A DNA stretch of 5,470 nucleotides from Planctomycetota bacterium (GTDB taxonomy: Bacteria; Planctomycetota; Planctomycetia; Pirellulales; Thermoguttaceae): assembly GCA_021784975.1 (NCBI GenBank), contig JAJYGU010000465.1:1-5470 (forward strand), written 5' to 3'. The position numbers and the translations under genes were made by a program. Positions 1-5,403 of this stretch are shown piece by piece. The notes below the pieces were generated by a model, which was not told where the DNA came from, searched no databases, and saw only the letters and a list, made by a program, of their open reading frames with translations. The first letter of the stretch is position 1. Each line of letters begins with the position of its first letter.

Positions 1-174
1 GCTTCCCACAAATGACTATGGCCGATGACTTGCCCACCTCAAATAATTCGCAGAAAATGGAACCCAGATGTGCGGAAAGTGGGTATCACCGGGGCGTCGG
101 TTCGAATTCTTCCCTGGCCTACGCCTGCAAACCTGCTGAACAAGCCGGCCGAAGGTCGCCTCGGCATCCAAGCC
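1..174. other. Intergenic tail downstream of the HtrA-type protease
   Basis: I see no credible gene here. Open frames on the plus strand run straight into the antisense of the protease and have no ribosome binding site or recognisable product. The only structure is a short hairpin at 148-165, listed separately. The GGTTCGAATTC string near 100 resembles a tRNA T-loop, but the flanking bases do not pair, so no tRNA is called. Confidence 0.6.
148..165 (-). terminator. Possible hairpin terminator of the HtrA-type protease gene
   Basis: GCCG (148-151) pairs with CGGC (162-165), and AGG (153-155) pairs with CCT (159-161). A152 is bulged and the loop is TCG. On the minus strand this hairpin begins nine bases beyond the protease stop codon, a usual place for a terminator. 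It lacks a proper U-tract: the minus-strand continuation is only CGGCTTGTTC. It could be a weak intrinsic terminator, a 3' stabilising hairpin or chance in GC-rich DNA. Confidence 0.3.
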
Positions 175-1389
175 CTACTGCGTCACTTTACTGGGACGCG
201 CGGCAACCGTGATTGTCAATTCCTGTTGCTTTCCATCGCGGTAAAAGCCGATCTCCGCCTTCGTGCCCGGCTGCGTGCTGGCGGCTGCGATGCGAAGATC
301 ATCCGGACTGGTGATCGGCTGTTTGTTCCACGCCACCACCACATCTCCCGGCTTCAGCCCGGCCTTGTCCGCCGGAGAACCGGGGGCTACCTGGGACACG
401 AGCGCCCCGCGGGTGTCCTTCAGGCCGAACTTCTCGGCCAGGACTTTGGTAAGGGGTTGGACAGCGACCCCGATCCAGCCGCGGGAGATGCCGCTGGTGC
501 GAAGCAAATCGTAGACCTTTTTGGCTAAGTCACTTGGGATGGCGAAGCTGATGCCTTGATAGGCATGGCCGAAGATCGCCGTGTTGATGCCCACCACTTC
601 GGCATTCATGTTCACCAGCGGCCCGCCGCTGTTGCCCGGGTTCACGGCGGCGTCGGTCTGCAGGAAGTCTTGGTAGCGGACATGCTCGATGCTGAGGGTG
701 CGATTCTTGGCGCTGATGATCCCGGCGGTTACAGTTTCCCTCAGCCCATAGGGGCTTCCCACCGCCAGCACCCGGTCGCCCACCTGCAAGGCCGCGCTAT
801 CGCCCCACTTGGCAGCGCTCAGATTGCCGGCCGCGATCTTCAGCACGGCCAAATCCGTGGCGGGATCCACGCCAACGATGGTTACCTGCTGGATGGTCCG
901 GCCATCGCTGAGTTGCACGGTCACTCCGCCTTCGGCAGCCTGGCCGAGAACGTGGGCATTGGTCAGGATGTATCCGGAGGGATCCACGATCACCCCCGAC
1001 CCTTGGGCCTTGGCCTGGATTTCCGGCCCGAAGAACAAGTCTTCTCCAAGGGGCGAGGCGACCTGGATGGTGGTCTGGATCCCCACCACGCTCGGTTCGA
1101 TGATCTTGGCGACCCAGGCATAACGGTTTCCCGAGGCGGGCAGCCCGGCCAGCACTTTCCGGGCCACTTGGGCTCTGGCCAATTCCTGACCCCGCGCAAT
1201 CGCAAAGGCAACTTGCTGGGCAACATAAGGGATTAATAAGAGCAGGACCATCAGGAGCGCCAGCACAAGCCAGGTAACCGTGTGATATCGGGGGCGGACC
1301 GGCGTTGCCATAATAACAGGCGGTTGATGCTGAGGCGGCATTGCCCCAGGAAATCCATGTTCGGGAGACTGCTGGAATTCAGTAGACAT
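175..1389 (-). CDS. Membrane-anchored HtrA/DegS-type serine protease with one PDZ domain
   Basis: This 404-residue protein is a trypsin-like S1C peptidase that would cut misfolded or signal-carrying proteins on the outer face of the inner membrane. A proline-rich N-terminus (1-36) is followed by one hydrophobic segment (about 38-58) that should act as an uncleaved anchor. The protease domain covers about 95-295, with the triad His146 (TNAHV), Asp179 (ATDLAVLKI) and Ser254 (NPGNSGGPL), all intact. A single PDZ domain covers about 303-398, including GWIGVAVQPL and GSPADKAGLKPGD. Anchor, protease and one PDZ is the DegS layout rather than the soluble two-PDZ DegP layout, though it is longer than E. 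coli DegS (355 residues). The ATG start is preceded on its strand by a modest AAAGGGA ribosome binding site. The gene is divergent from ftsH. Its substrate is unknown, and a role in a sigma-E-like cascade is not implied by this sequence. Confidence 0.95.
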   Translation of the reverse strand: MSTEFQQSPEHGFPGAMPPQHQPPVIMATPVRPRYHTVTWLVLALLMVLLLLIPYVAQQVAFAIARGQELARAQVARKVLAGLPASGNRYAWVAKIIEPSVVGIQTTIQVASPLGEDLFFGPEIQAKAQGSGVIVDPSGYILTNAHVLGQAAEGGVTVQLSDGRTIQQVTIVGVDPATDLAVLKIAAGNLSAAKWGDSAALQVGDRVLAVGSPYGLRETVTAGIISAKNRTLSIEHVRYQDFLQTDAAVNPGNSGGPLVNMNAEVVGINTAIFGHAYQGISFAIPSDLAKKVYDLLRTSGISRGWIGVAVQPLTKVLAEKFGLKDTRGALVSQVAPGSPADKAGLKPGDVVVAWNKQPITSPDDLRIAAASTQPGTKAEIGFYRDGKQQELTITVAARPSKVTQ

Positions 1390-1467
1390 AGTGTTCCCTT
1401 TCCGGCCGCGCCCCTGAAGCTCAAGGCAATCCTGTTCCTTCAGTCACCAACATTGTGTCGGCAATAT

Positions 1468-1574
1468 CTTAGCGGCCGTCCGTTAATAACTTCCACTTTC
1501 GCCAAGGGGACAGTCCCATTTTCGTCGGACGAAAATTGGGACAGTCCCCAACTTGTTCTTGGACGGCCGCTTAG
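1468..1574. mobile_element. Small MITE-like or REP-like palindromic element with CTTAG flanks
   Basis: The element proper is 1473-1569 (97 bp). Its ends are perfect 9-bp inverted repeats, CGGCCGTCC (1473-1481) and GGACGGCCG (1561-1569). Immediately outside both ends is the same 5-mer in direct orientation, CTTAG (1468-1472 and 1570-1574), as expected of a target-site duplication. CTTAG is nearly self-complementary, so the same bases can also be read as a 14-bp inverted repeat with one mismatch. That alternative weakens the duplication reading. No coding capacity is present. Since it lies between divergent genes, it cannot be the terminator of either. It may be a non-autonomous element mobilised in trans, or a REP-type doublet made by a RAYT enzyme. 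The structure is seen directly; the mobility is inferred. Confidence 0.55.
1506..1549. repeat. Near-perfect hairpin with two GGGACAGTCCC palindromes
   Basis: The centre is TTTTCGTC (1519-1526), G1527 and GACGAAAA (1528-1535), a perfect inverted repeat around one base. Outside it, A1518 pairs with T1536, T1537 is bulged, and GGGGACAGTCCC (1506-1517) pairs with GGGACAGTCCCC (1538-1549), apart from one A-A mismatch at 1512/1543. Each GGGACAGTCCC is itself a palindrome around a central A, so the arms can fold separately or together. This nested symmetry is typical of REP-like repeats. It would form a long stem in single-stranded DNA or in RNA from either strand. Confidence 0.8.
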
Positions 1575-1580
1575 GGAGTT

Positions 1581-1609
1581 TTGGTCATATATCTTGCCCG
1601 AATTATAGG
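1581..1609 (+). promoter_or_regulatory. Candidate sigma70-type promoter for ftsH
   Basis: TTGGTC (1581-1586) and TATAGG (1604-1609) are separated by 17 bases in an AT-richer patch just right of the palindromic element. The match is three of six at -35 and four of six at -10, so it is only a candidate. It would give ftsH a leader of about 265 bases. Planctomycete promoters often deviate from the consensus, so the true start could lie elsewhere in the spacer. Confidence 0.25.
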
Positions 1610-1865
1610 GCCGAATAATCAAGAGGAAAGCGCTCGGCTTCTGTCTGGCCGTCACCTTGCGGCAGCCAGCAGGAAAGCAGGGCTCGCCGCTGCATCGGAC
1701 CGGCTCGTCGCTAGGCGCCGAATGACAGAAACCAAGTGTCCACTAGGCAGGAGGAGAACCGACCCGCCGCCACCGCAGCCGGGAAGCCCGGAGGGCGCCG
1801 CGAGGAATTGCATTAACCTGTAGGGTGGATAACGTCCTTTTGAGGAACGATCTCCATGACGCCTG

Positions 1866-1871
1866 AAGGAG
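1866..1871 (+). promoter_or_regulatory. Shine-Dalgarno sequence of ftsH
   Basis: AAGGAG lies nine bases before the ATG at 1881 and fixes that codon as the ftsH start. The site lies inside the small upstream frame 1856-1891, so ribosomes translating that frame would pass over it. Confidence 0.75.
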
Positions 1872-1880
1872 ATTCCAACC

Positions 1881-3812
1881 ATGGCGGATGATCCGCGGCC
1901 GAGAAAGCCCGACGTCTTGCGAGTACCGCCGGGCTGGCAGAACCTGTGGTGGTATCTCGTCATTCTCCTGCTGGTCCTATGGGTATGGCAGGACGTGCTG
2001 TACAACGCCACCATCCGCACCATCTCGTACAGCCAATTCAAGCAGTATCTGAGCAAGGGTGAGGTGGCCAAGTGCCAGATTGGCCAGACGGAGATCACCG
2101 GGCAGATCGCACCCAAGGGCAAGGCAGCCAAAGGTCAAAAGCCGTTTCCCTTCCTCACCGTGCGGGTTGACGATCCCAAGCTGGTGGATCAATTGGAAGC
2201 CGCCAAGGTCAAGTTTACTGGGGTGCGGCAGGGTCTTCTCTCGCAATTCCTCATGTACTGGCTGCTGCCGATCGGCCTGATGGTGGGGCTGTGGGTGTTC
2301 TTGTCGCGCGGGCTGCGCGGGGCCGGTCAGGCGGTGATGGGCTTTGGTAAGAGCCGGGCACGCTTGGTGGCCGACAAGGAGACGGGCGTGCGATTTAGCG
2401 ACGTGGCGGGCTGCGACGAAGCCAAGTATGAGCTTCAGGAAGTGGTCGATTTTCTCAAAAATCCCCGCCGGTACACGGCTTTGGGGGCCGAGATCCCGAA
2501 AGGGGTGTTGCTGATCGGGCCGCCGGGGACCGGCAAGACGCTGCTTTCGCGGGCAGTGGCTGGGGAGGCCCGTGCTCCGTTCTTTTCGCTTAGCGGCAGC
2601 GAGTTTGTCGAGATGTTTGTGGGCGTGGGGGCCTCGCGGGTCCGCGATCTGTTTGCCCAAGCCAAGGCCCAAGCCCCCTGCATCGTATTTATCGACGAAC
2701 TGGATGCCATCGGCCGCGAGCGCGGGGTGCGGCTCGGGACCGCCAACGACGAGCGTGAGCAAACGCTCAATCAATTGCTGGTGGAGATGGACGGTTTCCA
2801 GGCCAACGTCGGGGTCATCATCCTGGCTGCCACCAACCGTCCCGAGGTGCTCGATCGGGCGCTGCTGCGGCCCGGCCGGTTCGACCGGCGTGTCCTGGTG
2901 GACGCCCCGGACTTGGGCGGCCGCCAAGCCATTTTAGAAGTTCACGCCCGCGGCAAGCCCTTGGCGGAGGATGTCGACTTGCGGAGGATGGCCCAGGAGA
3001 CGCCCGGCTTTTCGGGGGCCGACCTGGCCAACGCCCTGAACGAGGCCGCCTTGCTGGCTGCCCGCCGCGGAGGCACCTATATCCGGCAGAAAGATCTTGA
3101 GGAGGCGGTCGAGAAGGTGGTGGCGGGCCCGGAGCGCAAGAGCCGGCGGCTCGACCCCAAGCAGAGGCGGCGAGTGGCCTTTCACGAGGTGGGGCACGCC
3201 CTGGTGGCGGCCTACAGCGAGCACGCCGACGAGGTTCACAAGATTAGCATCGTGCCCCGCGGCCATTCGGCCCTGGGATATACAATGCAATTACCCACCG
3301 AAGAGCAGTTCCTGCTGACCCGATCCGAGTTGTTCGACCGCATCAAAGGGCTGCTGGGAGGGCGGGCTTCCGAGGAACTGGTATTCCACGAGGTGAGCAC
3401 CGGGGCGGAGAACGATTTGGAGCGGGCGACCGTGCTGGCCCGACAGATGGTTTGTCTGTACGGCATGAGTTCCGCCGTGGGCCTGCTCCACTGCGGCGAG
3501 CGGCCTGGGCCCTTCTTGCCCCTGGAGGAGGCCCTGTCGCGCCGCAATTGCAGCGAACAAACCGCCCACCAGGTGGACGAGGAGACGACCAAGCTGCTCG
3601 ATTCGGCCTACGGAGAAGCCAAAAACATCCTTAGCCAGCACCGCCGGCAACTCGACGCCATCGCCGCGATGTTGATGGAACGGGAGACCCTCGACAAGGA
3701 GTCCTTCCTGCAACTTCTCGGCCGACCGAGCGACGCCACCGGCAACGGCAAAGAGGATCCCGCGGGGGGCTCTGGCCCAGAAATGGCGGCAGCGCCTTCG
3801 CAAAACGCTTGA
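1881..3812 (+). CDS. ftsH: ATP-dependent zinc metalloprotease FtsH
   Basis: FtsH is a hexameric inner-membrane AAA+ protease that extracts and degrades damaged membrane proteins and short-lived cytosolic regulators. At 643 residues it is full length for the family (E. coli about 645). TM1 is about 21-41, a small periplasmic domain runs to about 118, and TM2 is about 122-143. The AAA module shows Walker A GPPGTGKT (213-220), the pore loop FVGVG (246-250), Walker B IVFIDE (268-273), and the second region of homology with arginine fingers R333 and R336 in RPGRFDR. The M41 peptidase domain has HEVGH (435-439) and the expected third zinc ligand D512 in TGAENDLERAT. The motif is HEVGH where most FtsH proteins have HEAGH, but the catalytic residues are unchanged. 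The C-terminal tail from about 617 is a low-complexity Gly/Pro/Ala stretch. A good AAGGAG supports the start. Planctomycetes often carry several FtsH paralogues, and I cannot tell which one this is. Confidence 0.97.
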   Translation: MADDPRPRKPDVLRVPPGWQNLWWYLVILLLVLWVWQDVLYNATIRTISYSQFKQYLSKGEVAKCQIGQTEITGQIAPKGKAAKGQKPFPFLTVRVDDPKLVDQLEAAKVKFTGVRQGLLSQFLMYWLLPIGLMVGLWVFLSRGLRGAGQAVMGFGKSRARLVADKETGVRFSDVAGCDEAKYELQEVVDFLKNPRRYTALGAEIPKGVLLIGPPGTGKTLLSRAVAGEARAPFFSLSGSEFVEMFVGVGASRVRDLFAQAKAQAPCIVFIDELDAIGRERGVRLGTANDEREQTLNQLLVEMDGFQANVGVIILAATNRPEVLDRALLRPGRFDRRVLVDAPDLGGRQAILEVHARGKPLAEDVDLRRMAQETPGFSGADLANALNEAALLAARRGGTYIRQKDLEEAVEKVVAGPERKSRRLDPKQRRRVAFHEVGHALVAAYSEHADEVHKISIVPRGHSALGYTMQLPTEEQFLLTRSELFDRIKGLLGGRASEELVFHEVSTGAENDLERATVLARQMVCLYGMSSAVGLLHCGERPGPFLPLEEALSRRNCSEQTAHQVDEETTKLLDSAYGEAKNILSQHRRQLDAIAAMLMERETLDKESFLQLLGRPSDATGNGKEDPAGGSGPEMAAAPSQNA

Positions 3813-3828
3813 TGAAAGAACCACCGAA

Positions 3829-4371
3829 ATGGACACAGACATGACGCGCGCCGTACCGACCTCATCGGTTTCCCGATCGCGATCGGCGGGCTTTGCCATC
3901 CTGCGGATTCTCTTCGGCGTGGTCTGGGCGATCGACGCCTCTTTCAAATGGCAATCGGCGTTCGTCAATGCCTTTGCCGGTTACCTGGCCGGTGCGCTCA
4001 AGGGACAGCCCCCTGCCGCGCATGCCTGGATTGAGTTTTGGCTCGGCATCATCAGGGTCAATCCGACCCTGTTTGCGAGGCTTATCGCCGTTTGCGAGAC
4101 GTCGTTGGCGATCGCACTGATCTTGGGCATACTGACGAACCTGGCCTGCGCCGGCGGCGCGGTGCTGTCTTTTATGATCTGGTCCACCGCCGAGGGATTC
4201 GGCGGCCCTTACCATCCTGGCTCTACCGACATCGGTACGTCGATCGTCTACATCTTCGTCTTTGCGGCGCTCCTGCTCGGCTCTGCCGGCCGGCGTTTCA
4301 GCGTCGACCAATACCTGGCCCCCCGGCTGAGGCAATGGGCTTTTCTGGCATCAGGGCGGACTCGGACTTGA
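3829..4371 (+). CDS. DoxX/DoxD-like four-helix membrane protein
   Basis: This 180-residue integral membrane protein has four predicted helices at about 21-38, 82-101, 103-119 and 137-153. The layout and the ETSLAIALILGILTNLA segment fit the DoxX/DoxD superfamily. The motif GPYHPGSTDIG (126-136) before the last helix is of the kind seen in DoxD-like relatives of the small subunit of thiosulfate:quinone oxidoreductase. That similarity does not establish thiosulfate oxidation, and no large-subunit partner is visible. It begins 16 bases after the ftsH stop with no terminator between, so co-transcription is likely. The start is uncertain: ATG at 3829 has only a purine-rich GAAAGAA upstream, and an in-frame ATG at 3841 (Met5) is the alternative. 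The family call rests on pattern recognition. Confidence 0.78.
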   Translation: MDTDMTRAVPTSSVSRSRSAGFAILRILFGVVWAIDASFKWQSAFVNAFAGYLAGALKGQPPAAHAWIEFWLGIIRVNPTLFARLIAVCETSLAIALILGILTNLACAGGAVLSFMIWSTAEGFGGPYHPGSTDIGTSIVYIFVFAALLLGSAGRRFSVDQYLAPRLRQWAFLASGRTRT

Positions 4372-4491
4372 TAAGACGCTGTTCTCCCTGGCCTTGGCTG
4401 TTCACGGGCCGGTAGAATTTCATGGGATAGCTGACATGCGCCGATCCGGTGCTGGCGTGCAGGTGGCGCCGGTGTGCGGCAGAATGGCAGC

Positions 4492-4519
4492 CGGCTCGTG
4501 AGAGGTTACATCCGAGCCG
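4492..4519. repeat. Perfect 7-bp inverted repeat upstream of the TIGR03000 gene
   Basis: CGGCTCG (4492-4498) and CGAGCCG (4513-4519) are exact reverse complements separated by 14 bases. The repeat ends 76 bases before the ATG at 4596 and starts 120 bases after the upstream stop codon. It could be a leader hairpin, a dyad operator for a dimeric regulator, or the remnant of a terminator for the preceding gene, although no T-run follows it. A chance match is also possible in GC-rich DNA. Confidence 0.35.
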
Positions 4520-4583
4520 TGTCCTGGTTTCGAGAGCCAAAGCTCAGAAGCGGAGTCCACCATAGGTCTGTCCTGCACAATTC

Positions 4584-4590
4584 AGGAGGT
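4584..4590 (+). promoter_or_regulatory. Strong Shine-Dalgarno sequence of the TIGR03000 gene
   Basis: AGGAGGT, a full complement of the 16S rRNA tail, sits five bases before the ATG at 4596. This decides the start codon over the overlapping frame whose ATG lies at 4589 and over the internal ATG at 4629. It suggests efficient translation, as is common for abundant exported proteins. Confidence 0.85.
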
Positions 4591-4595
4591 GTATC

Positions 4596-5264
4596 ATGCG
4601 AGTCCAGAGTGGTTATTTGTCGCCGCGAATGAGCGGTTTGATGCTCGTATTCGGGATGGCAACGGCGCTGGCAACGACAGCGGTGGCTCAAATGCCGCCG
4701 GCCGCCACCACCGACGCCAGCCACCGTCAGCCTTCTCCCCCAACTTACGACCCGCTTCGCGATCCCATGTTTCTAGAGTGGTATCCGGGCTACGAGAGCC
4801 CCTTCATTCCGGGAGGCCCGATGACCTCGTTTCCTTTGCCGGGCACACGGTTTCCTCCCACCGCGGCCTATCCCTATCCGCCGGGGTACGTGGTTGGGCA
4901 CTATGCGGCCCTGCCGTTCAAGAACCGTAGTCTCAATGCCCCGCGCGACAAGGGCGTCATTGATGTATTTCTTCCCACCGCCAACGCCGAAGTCTTTTTG
5001 AACGGCCAGAAGATGCGAGGTACCGGCCCGACGCGCAGATTTACTACCCCAGTGCTGCCGCTGAGTAAGGAATACCGCTACTGGGTAACGGCTAGTTATC
5101 CCGCCAATGGCGAGATGGTCTACAAATACCGTAAGGTCGACGTAGGGGGGGGCGAATACGCGGTGGCCGATTTTACCCGCCCAGCCTTGAAGAATCCGTA
5201 CCATCTGCGGTTGCGCACAGGGCCAGTCGACCAGAACGAGACCGTGCTGCCGAAGCCGGAGTGA
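4596..5264 (+). CDS. Secreted planctomycete TIGR03000 domain protein
   Basis: This 222-residue protein is exported and of unknown function. Residues 1-31 form a signal peptide with a hydrophobic core (about 13-28) and a likely type I cleavage site after AVA (29-31). Residues 32-118 are rich in Pro, Tyr and Gly and look like a flexible linker (YDPLRDP, YPYPPGYV). Residues about 119-194 match TIGR03000: a short beta-rich unit with DVFLPTANAEVFLNGQ, the GPTRRFTTP turn, KEYRYWVTA, and a final KVDVGGGEYAVADF. The domain is known from Planctomycetes, often in many copies per genome, and has no established biochemical role; an exported structural or binding role is my inference. It stands alone, 224 bases after the DoxX-like gene and 139 bases before the transposase. 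The start is fixed by AGGAGGT. Confidence 0.87.
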   Translation: MRVQSGYLSPRMSGLMLVFGMATALATTAVAQMPPAATTDASHRQPSPPTYDPLRDPMFLEWYPGYESPFIPGGPMTSFPLPGTRFPPTAAYPYPPGYVVGHYAALPFKNRSLNAPRDKGVIDVFLPTANAEVFLNGQKMRGTGPTRRFTTPVLPLSKEYRYWVTASYPANGEMVYKYRKVDVGGGEYAVADFTRPALKNPYHLRLRTGPVDQNETVLPKPE

Positions 5265-5368
5265 CGGACTTGTCCAGGATTTGTTCAGCCCTGTCCATGA
5301 TCTGGGCACTCGAATGAGGAAGGTTGCGTAGCCACCGCTGGGGACGGAAAGGGGGGCAGGCGCGCTTA

Positions 5369-5397
5369 TTGACAAGAAATCGGGATGATGGTAGTCT
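5369..5397 (+). promoter_or_regulatory. Near-consensus sigma70 promoter of the RAYT transposase
   Basis: The -35 box TTGACA (5369-5374) matches the consensus exactly. A 17-base spacer follows, then TAGTCT (5392-5397), which keeps the most conserved T, A and final T of the -10 box. The ATG at 5404 is six bases past the -10 box, where transcription should begin, so the mRNA would be leaderless or nearly so. The GAGG before the ATG is too close to act as a normal ribosome binding site. Confidence 0.55.
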
Positions 5398-5403
5398 CTG
5401 AGG

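Larger units (their letters stand above)
1390..1880. other. Divergent intergenic region between the protease gene and ftsH
   Basis: This 491-base stretch must hold the promoters of both divergent genes. It contains the inverted-repeat element at 1473-1569, a possible ftsH promoter (1581-1609), a small CCGGG-AAG-CCCGG hairpin (1779-1791) in what would be the ftsH leader, and a 12-codon minicistron overlapping the ftsH start (1856-1891). I found no convincing promoter for the protease on the minus strand. The open frames crossing the region have no ribosome binding site or recognisable product. Confidence 0.6.

Noticed and set aside
98..116. GGTTCGAATTC resembling a tRNA T-loop
   Set aside because: The bases either side (GTCGG and TCTTC) do not form a T-stem, and no acceptor, D or anticodon arms can be placed around it.
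556..1236. Long plus-strand open frame inside the protease gene
   Set aside because: It is the antisense shadow of the HtrA-type gene, which has intact family motifs. The frame has no recognisable product.
1506..1549. The hairpin read as a transcription terminator
   Set aside because: It lies between two divergently transcribed genes, upstream of both, so neither gene could use it as its terminator, and no T-run follows it.
1581..1823. Possible 80-codon gene in the divergent spacer
   Set aside because: It starts at TTG without a ribosome binding site, has a low-complexity Pro/Arg-rich product and resembles no known family.
1808..1833. TTGCAT and GATAAC as an ftsH promoter close to the gene
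   Set aside because: The spacer is only 14 bases, too short for a sigma70 promoter, and the -35 match is poor.
1977..2927. 316-codon minus-strand frame inside ftsH
   Set aside because: It is a shadow caused by GC-rich codon usage. It is fully antisense to ftsH, with no recognisable domain or ribosome binding site.
4388..4412. CTGGCC/GGCCGG stem as a terminator after the DoxX-like gene
   Set aside because: The 6-bp stem includes a G-U pair, the loop is 13 bases and no T-run follows. It is too weak to call in GC-rich DNA.
4589..4930. Frame overlapping the start of the TIGR03000 gene
   Set aside because: Its ATG lies within the Shine-Dalgarno sequence of the real gene, and its product has no family features, whereas the other frame has a signal peptide and a recognised domain.
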